The notes beneath the pieces were generated by a model. That model made no database searches. It saw only the letters and a program-made list of their open reading frames with translations, and was not told the origin of the DNA. A DNA stretch of 64,000 bases, from assembly GCF_024055895.1 (NCBI RefSeq), contig NZ_JAMXLE010000002.1:124001-188000 (forward strand). The letters are read 5' to 3'. This document shows positions 27,383-35,798 of the stretch, piece after piece (within the stretch, counting starts at the first letter, position 1; each line of letters starts with the position of its first letter). The translations under genes were made by a program, and so were the position numbers. The DNA is from Rhizobium sp. L1K21 (GTDB lineage Bacteria; Pseudomonadota; Alphaproteobacteria; Rhizobiales; Rhizobiaceae).

Positions 27383-28306
27383 GTGTCACTTTACCTCCCG
27401 ATTGCGGAAATGTCGGTCAACATCTTTGTCATTTTGGGCATGGGTGCGGCTGTCGGGTTCTTATCGGGCATGTTCGGTGTTGGCGGCGGCTTTCTCATTA
27501 CGCCGCTTCTCATTTTCTACAATGTGCCGCCGGCCATTGCCGTTGCCACGGGCGCGAGCCAGGTTGTTGCATCGTCGATTTCCGGTGCCATCACGCATTT
27601 CAGGCGTGGATCGCTGGATTTCAAACTGGGAACGATGCTTCTGGTCTCCGGCCTCATCGGTTCCACAATCGGCATCGGTATCTTCGCGTGGTTGCGTGAG
27701 CTTGGCCTTCTCGACCTGCTCATTTCATTGGGTTATGTCCTGCTTCTCGGCATCGTCGGCTCTTTGATGCTCACGGAGAGCATCCGTGCCATCCGCCGCG
27801 CCTCCAAAAACGGCCCCACGAGCCTGCGCAAACCCGGCCAGCACAATTGGATCCACCGGCTGCCGTTCAAGATGCGGTTCAAGAAGTCCAAGGTTTATAT
27901 CAGCGTCGTGCCGATCGCGGCGCTTGGGATGCTGATCGGCATTCTGACGTCTGTCATGGGTATTGGCGGCGGCTTCATCATGGTGCCGGCGATGATCTAC
28001 CTGTTGAGAATCCCCACCAGCGTGGTTGTCGGCACATCACTCTACCAGATCGTCTTCGTCACGGCCTACACAACCATGATCCAGGCCACGGCAAACCACA
28101 CGGTGGATATCGGCCTTGCGAGCGTCTTGATGGTGGCAAGCGTTGTGGGTGCGCAATACGGTGTGCGCGTCGGTCAACGCCTCAAGGCCGAACAGCTTCG
28201 TGCGCTGCTTGCGCTGCTGGTTCTTGCTGTTGGCGTGCGTCTTGCCATTGATCTCGTGATCGAACCGAAAGACGTTTACTCGATTGTCGAAGGGAGCAGC
28301 ACATGA
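27383..28306 (+). CDS. TauE/SafE-family anion permease
   Basis: A 307-residue inner-membrane protein, eight or so helices, with the family motifs GFLSGMFGVGGGFLITPLLIF near the N-terminus and GILTSVMGIGGGFIMVPAMI in the second half, the two halves being repeats. This family exports or imports sulfonates, sulfite or related anions. GTG start (MSLYLPIAEMSVN) chosen because GAGG lies eight bases upstream. It overlaps the next gene by four bases (ATGA), so the two are coupled. The partner is the TIGR02186 protein, often found with this TauE subgroup in alphaproteobacteria. Confidence 0.9.
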   Translation: MSLYLPIAEMSVNIFVILGMGAAVGFLSGMFGVGGGFLITPLLIFYNVPPAIAVATGASQVVASSISGAITHFRRGSLDFKLGTMLLVSGLIGSTIGIGIFAWLRELGLLDLLISLGYVLLLGIVGSLMLTESIRAIRRASKNGPTSLRKPGQHNWIHRLPFKMRFKKSKVYISVVPIAALGMLIGILTSVMGIGGGFIMVPAMIYLLRIPTSVVVGTSLYQIVFVTAYTTMIQATANHTVDIGLASVLMVASVVGAQYGVRVGQRLKAEQLRALLALLVLAVGVRLAIDLVIEPKDVYSIVEGSST

Positions 28307-29118
28307 TGCGTATCTGCTCTCCCATCGTCGCAACCACGTTTTTCCTTTCCGCCGGTTCTGTCTTTGGAGCTGAGCCCCTTTCCGGGCCGCCTGTCAATGT
28401 GACAAGCCTTCAGGAAACGATCGATATCGGCGTTTCAACCAATGAAATCGCGATCGCGTCCAATTTCTCCGGCGCGGACATCACGGTCTTTGGAGCCATC
28501 GGCAATACCGATCCCCTGCTTCAGGAAATCGGTCAGTATGACATCGTCGTCACCCTTGAGGGGCCGACCGAGGACATTACTGTTCACAAGAAAAGGCGGG
28601 TTTTCGGGATCTGGATCAATACAGAATCCATGCGGTTTCTCGATGTTCCGACCTCGTTTTCCATGGCCAGCACGCGCGCCGAGAGCAGCGCGCTTGTGCC
28701 GCTTCAATATGGCGACATAGAAGCCAATGTCGACAGCATCAACCTGCGGAAGGTGCGCTTCGGCGGCGGCTCAGTGGATGTTGACGCTTTCCGGGAAGCC
28801 TTGCGGCGTCAGAAAATCAACTCCGGTCTTTATCAGGAGCGCCCCGGCTCGATCCGCTTCATCAGCGGCAATCTGTTCCGCGCAACGCTGCGCCTGCCTG
28901 CGGATGTTCCAAATGGTGTCCACACGCTGCATGCCTATCTCTTCAAAAGCGGGCAGTTCGTCACGCAGCGCAACCTGCCACTGCGCGTGGTCAAGACCGG
29001 TGCAGAACAGGCAGTGACCGACGCGGCAATGAACCATTCCTTCTTCTATGGTGCGTTTGTGGTGCTGCTGGCCGGCATCACTGGCTGGCTCGCCTCGATC
29101 ATCTTCCGCCGCGACTGA
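28303..29118 (+). CDS. TIGR02186 / Alph_Pro_TM family membrane-anchored periplasmic protein
   Basis: A 271-residue protein with an N-terminal signal peptide (MMRICSPIVATTFFLSAGSV), a beta-rich periplasmic domain with the family stretch VHKKRRVFGIWINTESM near residue 88, and a single C-terminal membrane helix (about 247-266, FVVLLAGITGWLASIIF) with a short cytoplasmic tail FRRD. Known only as a conserved alphaproteobacterial family. Its overlap with the TauE-like gene suggests it assists that transporter, perhaps as an extracytoplasmic subunit; this is inference. It ends directly against the converging pdeM. Confidence 0.85.
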   Translation: MMRICSPIVATTFFLSAGSVFGAEPLSGPPVNVTSLQETIDIGVSTNEIAIASNFSGADITVFGAIGNTDPLLQEIGQYDIVVTLEGPTEDITVHKKRRVFGIWINTESMRFLDVPTSFSMASTRAESSALVPLQYGDIEANVDSINLRKVRFGGGSVDVDAFREALRRQKINSGLYQERPGSIRFISGNLFRATLRLPADVPNGVHTLHAYLFKSGQFVTQRNLPLRVVKTGAEQAVTDAAMNHSFFYGAFVVLLAGITGWLASIIFRRD

Positions 29119-29841
29119 TCAGCCGGAAAGATTGGCATAGGCGACAGCATACACCCTGTCGCGGCTCATCATATGCGCCACCAGCCGTTCTTTTGCGAAA
29201 AGGCCCTTGAAGGCGGCGTGCGTGAGATTTAAGCCGCCGGACATCACCCCGAATGAGGGCATGAGGAGGCGTGTTCCATCCGTTGCAAAACAGGGTCTGC
29301 GGACCGCCTTTTCGCGGCGGCGCACTGTTGCAGCGGGGTGAAGATGGCCGGCAACTTCACCGGCTGCCACTCCCCTCGACGGCTCATGGCGGAAGGTCAA
29401 GCCACCAAAGAGCAGGCTTTCCGCCACCGTTCCGGGCAGGTTGTCCACGCCCTCGGGGTCATGATTGCCGGTGATCCATATCCACTCGCGCCCCTGCGCC
29501 ATGTTTTCGATCATCACGCGATAGGCATCCGGCATCAGGCTCGAACCGGGCTGATCATGAAAATTGTCGCCCAGCGAAATGACGATGGAGGGGTTATAGC
29601 GATTGATCACCGCATCCAGGATCTTCAGCGTTGCGCCGGTGTCATAGGGCGGCAGCAATCGTCCGCGGCGGGCAAAGGCGGCCCCCTTTTCCAGATGCAG
29701 ATCGGACACGACAAGCAATCCCAGTGCGGGCGCATAAAGCGCGCCCATGGGGTCACACAGGCATTCGACCCCGTTGACCTCGGTGAGCGTTGCCGCGTTT
29801 GCATCAAACTCTGTCTGTTGCGCCAGCCTCAGCCGGTTCAT
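29119..29841 (-). CDS. pdeM: Ligase-associated DNA damage response endonuclease PdeM
   Basis: A 240-residue calcineurin-like metallophosphoesterase. Metal-site motifs are VVSDLHLEKG (about 44-53), SLGDNFHD (about 89-96), TGNHD (about 123-127) and GEVAGHLHPAA (about 163-173). Known family (TIGR04123) found with an Lhr-type helicase, an exonuclease and an ATP-dependent DNA ligase. Here only the helicase is next to it, 29 bases upstream on the same strand; the ligase and exonuclease are absent from this locus. GAGGACACA precedes the ATG. Likely acts in DNA repair, with details unknown. Confidence 0.92.
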   Translation of the reverse strand: MNRLRLAQQTEFDANAATLTEVNGVECLCDPMGALYAPALGLLVVSDLHLEKGAAFARRGRLLPPYDTGATLKILDAVINRYNPSIVISLGDNFHDQPGSSLMPDAYRVMIENMAQGREWIWITGNHDPEGVDNLPGTVAESLLFGGLTFRHEPSRGVAAGEVAGHLHPAATVRRREKAVRRPCFATDGTRLLMPSFGVMSGGLNLTHAAFKGLFAKERLVAHMMSRDRVYAVAYANLSG

Positions 29842-29870
29842 TGTGTCCTCGTTCTCTTCGGGCCACCGGC

Positions 29871-32390
29871 CTAAACACTTGCCTGCATCGCATCCATGAT
29901 CAGGTCTTCGGCAGCCTCCGCCAGCAGGCTTTCCTGCGCCTCGCCCTGCACCGTTTCGCGCCCGATTTCCAAAAGCACGGGAACGGCAAGCGGTGAAATC
30001 CGGTCAAGGGCCTTGTGCAGGATATGCCCCTTGATTCGGTTCAGCATAGCGCCGAGACGGGCAATATCCAACAGACCCGCCGCAGCCTCCTGCCGCGTTG
30101 CCTGCAAAAGAATGTGATCCGGTTCATGACTACGCAGCACGTCGTAAATCAGATCGGCGGAAACGGTCACTTGCCGTCCTGTCTTTTCCTGACCGGGATG
30201 GCGGCGCTCTATCAGGCCCGCTATCACGGCGCAATTGCGAAAGGTGCGTTTCAGCATCCAGCTTTCATTCAGCCATGCTTCCAGATCGTCGCCCAGCATG
30301 TCTTCGTCGAACAGTTCGGAGAGGCGGAGACGGCCTAAGCGGATCATCGCACCCATATCCTCCAGCCCCCAGATGGCCAGCGAATAATCGGTGGCCACAA
30401 AGCCCAAAGGTTTGGCACCCATTCGGTCCAGCCGCCGGGTCAGAAGCATGCCGCAGGTCTGATGCGCCAGCCGCCCCTCGAACGGGTAGATCACCATGAA
30501 AAAGCGGCTTGCGCGCGGAAAGGTCTCCACCAGCATCTGGTCACGCGCAGGCAGGACGGAAACCTCCTTTTGCACCTCCAGCCAATCGCGCACCTGCTCG
30601 GGCAGGCCAACCCATTGTTCGGAGCCGGACAAGAGCTTGCGCACGCCATCGGCCAGATAGGTGGAAAGCGGAAACTTGCCACCCGCATAGGCTGGAATTT
30701 TCGGGTCGGACGAATAGGCAGTACTGACCAGGCACTCGTTTTCCCGTATGCCCTCGAACCGCAGAACCTTGCCGCCGAACAGGAACGTATCGCCCTGGCT
30801 CAAGGCTTCCAGAAAATACTCCTCCACCTTGCCAAGCACCGCTCCACCGCGGCCGAGCGATCCGAGCTTGTTGCGCTTGACCAGCCGGACATTCAGCATG
30901 GGCATTTCAACAATCGTGCCGATGTTCAGCCGGTATTGCTGCGCTGTTTGCGGGTTGGCCACGCGCCAGGTTCCATCGGCTCTCTGGCGGATTTTGGCGT
31001 ACCGCTCGTAACTCTTGAGCGCATAACCACCCGTTGCCGCAAAATCGAGTACGCGGTCGAAGGTTTCACGATCCAGCCATGAATAGGGTAGCGCGCTTGT
31101 GACTTCCTCATAAAGATCGTCAGCATGGAAGGGGTCGGCGCAGGCCATGCCCAGGACATGCTGCGCCAGCACATCCAGAGCGCCCTCGCCCGAAGGCGGG
31201 GTGTCCTGCGCGTTGATGTAGTTGGCATCCAGCGCTGCCTGGCATTCCAGCACTTCAAACCGATTGGCCGGCACCAGAATGGCGCGGCTCGGCTCATCCA
31301 TGCGGTGGTTGGCGCGGCCGATGCGCTGGGCAAGCCGGCTTGCCCCCTTCGGTGCGCCTGCATGGATCACCAGATCGACATCGCCCCAGTCGATCCCAAG
31401 ATCAAGCGTTGAGGTCGCCACCACCGCCCGCAATTTGTTTTCCGCCATTGCCGCTTCCACCTTGCGGCGCTGGCCCACATCCAGCGAACCATGATGGAGC
31501 GCAATGGGCAGGCTATCGTCGTTGATGGTCCACAGTTCCTGAAAGAGCAGTTCGGCCTGCGAGCGTGTGTTCACGAAAATCAGCGTCGTTTTATGCGCCT
31601 TGATTTCCTCATAGATCACCGGCACCGCGTAACGCGCCGAATGGCCAGACCAGGGGATGCGGTCTTCAGACCGCAGGATGGTGATCAGGGGTCGTGCGCC
31701 GCCTGCCGCAGTCACCAATGCCGCATGGTTCGGCCCATCGGCCTTTTGCGGCACCAGCCAGCTTTGCAGGTCCATCGGATCCGCAACGGTTGCCGAGAGG
31801 CCAATTGCCTTGAGGTCCGGCGCATGTTGCCTGAGCCGCGCCAGACCCAGCGCCAGCAGATGGCCACGCTTGGAGGTCACCAGCGAATGCAGTTCGTCCA
31901 GCACCACATATTTCAGATCGCGAAAGAAGCGCGCCGCATCATCGCTGGCAATCAGCAGAGCGAGCTGTTCGGGCGTTGTCAACAGAATATCCGGTGGACG
32001 CTGCTTCTGCCGCTGGCGCTTGTGCTGCGGCGTGTCGCCGGTGCGGTTTTCAATGGTGACGGCTAGGTTCATCTCGCGCACCGGCTTCATGAGATTGCGC
32101 TCGATATCGACAGCCAGCGCCTTGAGCGGCGAGATGTAAAGGGTGTGAATGCCGGTAAAGGCTGATCCCGGAGGAATAGGGCCGCGCGCTTCAAGATCGG
32201 TCAAAGACGGCAGGAAACCCGCAAGCGTTTTACCTGCACCGGTTGGCGCGATGAGAAGCGCGGATGCCCCACCGCGAACCTTTCCCAGAAGTTCCAGCTG
32301 ATGGGCGCGCGGCTGCCACCCCTTTCCCGCAAACCATTGCCGGAAAGTCTCGGGTAGCAAATCCATCGCGCTTGCAGAATCATCACTCAC
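29871..32390 (-). CDS. Ligase-associated DNA damage response DEXH-box helicase (Lhr-like)
   Basis: An 839-residue SF2 helicase. Walker A APTGAGKTLAGF (about 48-59), DEXH motif VVLDELHSL (about 166-174), motif III GLSATVAD, motif VI HRMDEP-adjacent AQRIGRANHR, followed by the Lhr-type winged-helix and beta-barrel core. It belongs to the TIGR04121 group linked to PdeM and DNA ligase B/D clusters. The start is a GTG (MSDDSASAMDLLPETF) without a clear ribosome site; ATG nine codons in is an alternative. Forms a two-gene unit with pdeM. Confidence 0.92.
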   Translation of the reverse strand: MSDDSASAMDLLPETFRQWFAGKGWQPRAHQLELLGKVRGGASALLIAPTGAGKTLAGFLPSLTDLEARGPIPPGSAFTGIHTLYISPLKALAVDIERNLMKPVREMNLAVTIENRTGDTPQHKRQRQKQRPPDILLTTPEQLALLIASDDAARFFRDLKYVVLDELHSLVTSKRGHLLALGLARLRQHAPDLKAIGLSATVADPMDLQSWLVPQKADGPNHAALVTAAGGARPLITILRSEDRIPWSGHSARYAVPVIYEEIKAHKTTLIFVNTRSQAELLFQELWTINDDSLPIALHHGSLDVGQRRKVEAAMAENKLRAVVATSTLDLGIDWGDVDLVIHAGAPKGASRLAQRIGRANHRMDEPSRAILVPANRFEVLECQAALDANYINAQDTPPSGEGALDVLAQHVLGMACADPFHADDLYEEVTSALPYSWLDRETFDRVLDFAATGGYALKSYERYAKIRQRADGTWRVANPQTAQQYRLNIGTIVEMPMLNVRLVKRNKLGSLGRGGAVLGKVEEYFLEALSQGDTFLFGGKVLRFEGIRENECLVSTAYSSDPKIPAYAGGKFPLSTYLADGVRKLLSGSEQWVGLPEQVRDWLEVQKEVSVLPARDQMLVETFPRASRFFMVIYPFEGRLAHQTCGMLLTRRLDRMGAKPLGFVATDYSLAIWGLEDMGAMIRLGRLRLSELFDEDMLGDDLEAWLNESWMLKRTFRNCAVIAGLIERRHPGQEKTGRQVTVSADLIYDVLRSHEPDHILLQATRQEAAAGLLDIARLGAMLNRIKGHILHKALDRISPLAVPVLLEIGRETVQGEAQESLLAEAAEDLIMDAMQASV

Positions 32391-32426
32391 GCAGGCGACG
32401 GTAATGCCAAAACGATCGGAACGGAA

Positions 32427-33056
32427 CTATCGGGCGATATAACGGTCGTTGCGATGGTTGATCGCCAGGATAAAATTCATCACCACGGCACCGGCGACCG
32501 AGCAGATAATGATGTATGGCGTTGCAACAAGAAAGGAGAAGGCAAGTACGGTCAGGTCCAGCGCCAGCTGCACATAACCGGCCTTCCAGTTCAGGCGCTC
32601 CTGCAGATAGAGTGCCAGGATACCGAAACCACCGAGGCTTGCCCGGTGGCGGAATAGCGCCAGCATTGCCGCGCCGATGATCAAGCCACCGAAGAGCGCT
32701 GCCACGAGCGGCTCGATACTGGAAAAGGCAACATTACGGTGCAGCAGGTCGGAGAGCACAGAGGTCAGCGAAACGGCAGCAAATGTCTTCAACGTAAAGC
32801 CGAGCCCCAGCCGTTTCCACGCCAGATAATAGAACGGTAGATTGACGATGAAGAAGACTGTACCAAACGTGTAGCCGGTCAGATAATGGATGAGGAATGC
32901 AACCCCTGCCGTTCCACCCGTCAGCAAACCACCCGTTGAAAGAAGCAGCACGCCAAAGGAGGCCATGGCCGCGCCGGCGAGAATGCCTTGTGCATCCTCA
33001 AGGGCAGAATGCTGGTCAGAGGTGGATTTCAAATAATCGGAAAAGGGTTTGCTCAT
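32427..33056 (-). CDS. YitT-family membrane protein, copy 1
   Basis: A 209-residue membrane protein with five to six helices. GGLLTGGTAGVAFLIHYLTG is the family signature; it lacks the C-terminal DUF2179 domain of Bacillus YitT. Pattern RHRASLGGFGILALYLQER is shared with the gene just upstream at 33072, from which its start lies 15 bases; the two are clear paralogues (also shared: NHRNDRYIA at the end) and probably one operon. Function of the family is unknown; transport is assumed. Confidence 0.88.
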   Translation of the reverse strand: MSKPFSDYLKSTSDQHSALEDAQGILAGAAMASFGVLLLSTGGLLTGGTAGVAFLIHYLTGYTFGTVFFIVNLPFYYLAWKRLGLGFTLKTFAAVSLTSVLSDLLHRNVAFSSIEPLVAALFGGLIIGAAMLALFRHRASLGGFGILALYLQERLNWKAGYVQLALDLTVLAFSFLVATPYIIICSVAGAVVMNFILAINHRNDRYIAR

Positions 33057-33071
33057 TCACTCAAATCAATT

Positions 33072-33728
33072 TCATCTAATAGCAATATAGCGGTCTGCAC
33101 GGTGGTTGATGGCCACAAACATGTTCATCGTGACAGCGCCGATAACGGATGCCATTACCACACGCGGGTCAAGGAGCAGAAGCGCGATCACCAGGATAAT
33201 CCCGTCAAAAATCATCTGGGTCAGGCCAGCGCGAAAGCCGGTCTTTTCCTGAAGATAGACACCCAGAATGCCGACACCGCCAAGGCTTGCCCGGTGACGG
33301 TAAAGCGCCAGAAGCCCGAACCCCAGCAGCAGACCGCCCAGGAAGGCCGACCACAGAGCATTGATATCGGAAATATGCAGAAAGCGGCTTTGCACGTCCG
33401 TCAGAAGCGAGGTGAGTGCGATCGCCACGAATGTCTTGATCGTAAAGACCTTGCCCACACGCCGCCAGGACAGAAAATAAAAAGGCAGGTTCACCAGAAA
33501 GAAGAGAGAACCGAGGCTGAAGCCGCTCGTGTAATGCACCAGGAAAGCAAGACCTGCCGTGCCGCCGGTCAATAGGCCAGCCTGATTGAGGAAAAAGAGC
33601 CCGAGCGACGCAACAATTGCGCCGAAGGCTATCCCTTGCACATCTTCAATCAGCGTGTGCCGTGAAGGGTTGTCGTTCCAGATTGTCAGTAGCTCATTCA
33701 GGTTCAGGTGCGGCATGGTGCGGTCCAT
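33072..33728 (-). CDS. YitT-family membrane protein, copy 2
   Basis: A 218-residue paralogue of copy 1, with AGLLTGGTAGLAFLVHYTSG, RHRASLGGVGILGVYLQEK and the same C-terminal INHRADRYIA. Helices span residues about 35-205. Start is uncertain: ATG 33728 (MDRTMPHLNLNEL) and ATG 33716 (MPHLNL) both lack a good ribosome site. Tandem duplication with copy 1 is evident; divergence along most of the length suggests it is old. Role unknown. Confidence 0.85.
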   Translation of the reverse strand: MDRTMPHLNLNELLTIWNDNPSRHTLIEDVQGIAFGAIVASLGLFFLNQAGLLTGGTAGLAFLVHYTSGFSLGSLFFLVNLPFYFLSWRRVGKVFTIKTFVAIALTSLLTDVQSRFLHISDINALWSAFLGGLLLGFGLLALYRHRASLGGVGILGVYLQEKTGFRAGLTQMIFDGIILVIALLLLDPRVVMASVIGAVTMNMFVAINHRADRYIAIR

Positions 33729-33825
33729 TGGTTTGACTGACCACAATTGTGCAGCGCACCATGCCAAAGATCAAGGAAAATATGTAAGCATTGCTGACCT
33801 ATTTTGGGCGCGCCGCGCAACAAAA

Positions 33826-34770
33826 TTACGCATTGGCCATGTTCTGCGAAAGGAACAGAATTCCCTTCACCGGAGCCCCCGCATCCCAGCGGATATCGAG
33901 CTTTTCTGTCACCACGGGACGGAACCCGTAACGCACCGCCAGCGCTTCGATATAGGCGGGCGAATGGGCATAGCGCATGGAGGGCAGCAATGTGAAATCA
34001 TCACCCGTCAGCGCCAGCTCAGCGGAAAATGCAAAATGGCCGAGCGGGTGCATGATCTTGCGCGCGAGCTGAAACAGCGGCTCAAGGTCACCCAAATACA
34101 TCACAACATCGGCAGCCGCCAGAAGATCGGCGCGACCCGGCTGAAGCCCGTCGGTGAAGAGGCGTTCTTCATCGGCTCCCAGCGAAAGGTCGGCCTGAGA
34201 CAGATAATCGTAGAGGCCCTTTTCTTCGGCCTTGGCGAGCATATTGGCCGAAAGGTCGAAACCTTCGAGCCGACGCGTGTGTTCGCGCACGCGCGCTCCA
34301 AAAAGGCCGGTTCCGCATCCGAGATCAACGGTGCAGGCAAATTGTTCGCCCGCACGCGCCTGCACCAGCTCTGCCAACTTCTCGGGTACGCGGTAATGCA
34401 GCTTGCCGAGAAGCGCATCTTCAAACCGGTCGGCATAATCATCGAAAAGCTGTTCGACATAGGAGACCGGCGGCTGATCGGGTACATCCAGCTCACCCAG
34501 GAGCGAAAGCTTCAGCACCGCGCCAAAAATGTCATCTTCGCTATTGGCCAAGACCTTGCGGAAGGCGTTTGCCGCTTCCGGCCTGTTGTTGCCCTTCTGC
34601 CAATATTCGCCCGCGAGAAACCAGCCCGCCGCCCAATTCGGTGCCATTTCAAGCGCCTGGCCCATCAGGTCGGCGGCTGAAAGAAAATCGCCGCTTTCGG
34701 CGAGCATACGTGCATATTCGGCCCGGCGGTCTGCGATCAGATCGCCGGAGGACAGAGCGTGTGTGTTCAT
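33826..34770 (-). CDS. TPR-containing SAM-dependent methyltransferase
   Basis: A 314-residue cytoplasmic protein. Residues about 15-85 form two TPR-like helix pairs (LAESGDFLSAADLMGQALEM). Residues about 140-310 are a class I methyltransferase: SAM-binding motif I TVDLGCGTGLFGA, then FDLSANMLAKA and LAAADVVMYLGDL. Similar proteins are annotated in rhizobia and Brucella without known substrate. Start as given has no strong ribosome site evident. The neighbouring YitT genes lie downstream on the same strand, 98 bases away. Confidence 0.85.
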   Translation of the reverse strand: MNTHALSSGDLIADRRAEYARMLAESGDFLSAADLMGQALEMAPNWAAGWFLAGEYWQKGNNRPEAANAFRKVLANSEDDIFGAVLKLSLLGELDVPDQPPVSYVEQLFDDYADRFEDALLGKLHYRVPEKLAELVQARAGEQFACTVDLGCGTGLFGARVREHTRRLEGFDLSANMLAKAEEKGLYDYLSQADLSLGADEERLFTDGLQPGRADLLAAADVVMYLGDLEPLFQLARKIMHPLGHFAFSAELALTGDDFTLLPSMRYAHSPAYIEALAVRYGFRPVVTEKLDIRWDAGAPVKGILFLSQNMANA

Positions 34771-34920
34771 GGGGTGCGTTTTCCGGTCGAGTGCCGCCTA
34801 TATGCGCCCGTTTTGCCAAAATTCAAGCGAAATCTTCTGCTCAAAAGCCCGCATCCCTAAAACTTGCAGTCGCGTCACGAAACGCCTATTTGACAGGGAC
34901 TGGATAAGGAGCACCGCCCC

Positions 34921-35187
34921 ATGAGCGAGCAGGTCAACAAGTTTCTCGGCGATAGTCCCTTTCGCGTTCTCATCAAGCTGATTGCCGTGTCGATCTTTGT
35001 CGGCTTCATCATGAGCGCGTTCGGCTGGTATCCGATGGATATTTTCTGGACGATCCGGGATTTCTTCTTCGATCTGTGGCGGCAGGGCTTCCAGGCGCTT
35101 GGCGCCATCGGCGATTACTTCCTCCTCGGTGCGGCCATCGTCATTCCGGCCTTCATCATCATCCGCATCATGAATTACCGCCGATAA
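34921..35187 (+). CDS. Small inner-membrane protein (DUF6460-like)
   Basis: An 88-residue protein beginning MSEQVNKFLGDSPFRVLIKL, with two membrane segments (about 17-37 and 63-82) separated by an aromatic-rich loop (PMDIFWTIRDFFFDLWRQG). It resembles a conserved rhizobial family I remember as DUF6460; that name is from memory. AAGGAG lies nine bases before the ATG. The CAP-domain lipoprotein gene begins four bases past its stop, so the two are likely co-transcribed. Function unknown. Confidence 0.75.
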   Translation: MSEQVNKFLGDSPFRVLIKLIAVSIFVGFIMSAFGWYPMDIFWTIRDFFFDLWRQGFQALGAIGDYFLLGAAIVIPAFIIIRIMNYRR

Positions 35188-35190
35188 TCC

Positions 35191-35682
35191 ATGCATTTTG
35201 CCAGCCGCCGTAATTTTCTCATTCTGTCCGGCTTTGCTGCGGCTGCCGGGCTGTCATCCTGCAGTTCCATTTTCGATCTCAAACCATCGAAAATACCTGC
35301 TCAGGATGAGACCGAAGCGGCCCTGCCTCTGGTGAACGCGCTGCGCGCGAAAAACGATTTGCCACCACTGCGCTTTGATGCGGCCGCAGCCCGCGCCGCA
35401 GCCGATCAGGCTGTGCGCATGGCAGCGCATGGCAAGATGGAGCATAATATCGGCTTTGGCGCGGATTTCGCAAAACGCATGAAGGGCATGGATGTGACGC
35501 TTCCGGCGGCAGAAAACATTGCTACGGGTCAGGATAGCGTTGATCGCGCCGTTGATGCCTGGATCAACTCGCACAAACATCTCGTGAATATGCTGGGCAA
35601 CTATAAGGGTCTTGGCGTGGCTGTCGCGCAAAACAGTGCATCGGGCAACCGGCCCTATTGGGCCATGGTGCTGTCCAACTAG
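35191..35682 (+). CDS. CAP/SCP-domain lipoprotein
   Basis: A 163-residue secreted protein. N-terminus SRRNFLILSGFAAAAGLSSC combines a twin-arginine-like pair with a lipobox (LSSC), so it is probably a lipoprotein. The rest is a short CAP (cysteine-rich secretory protein) domain: DETEAALPLVNALRAKNDLPPL, HGKMEHN with a conserved His, AENIATG, and the C-terminal HKHLVNMLGNYKGLGVAVA. Bacterial CAP proteins have no settled role; some bind lipids or sit in the envelope. It follows the small membrane protein gene by three bases. Confidence 0.9.
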   Translation: MHFASRRNFLILSGFAAAAGLSSCSSIFDLKPSKIPAQDETEAALPLVNALRAKNDLPPLRFDAAAARAAADQAVRMAAHGKMEHNIGFGADFAKRMKGMDVTLPAAENIATGQDSVDRAVDAWINSHKHLVNMLGNYKGLGVAVAQNSASGNRPYWAMVLSN

Positions 35683-35798
35683 AATCAGAAGCTCGAAGCG
35701 GGCCTCTGTCGGCCCAAGGCGCAATATTTACAAACGTCAGAATCGTGTATGAATAGCGCCGCGACTGATCCATTTCCCCATTGCTCCCCGAGGCGCCG

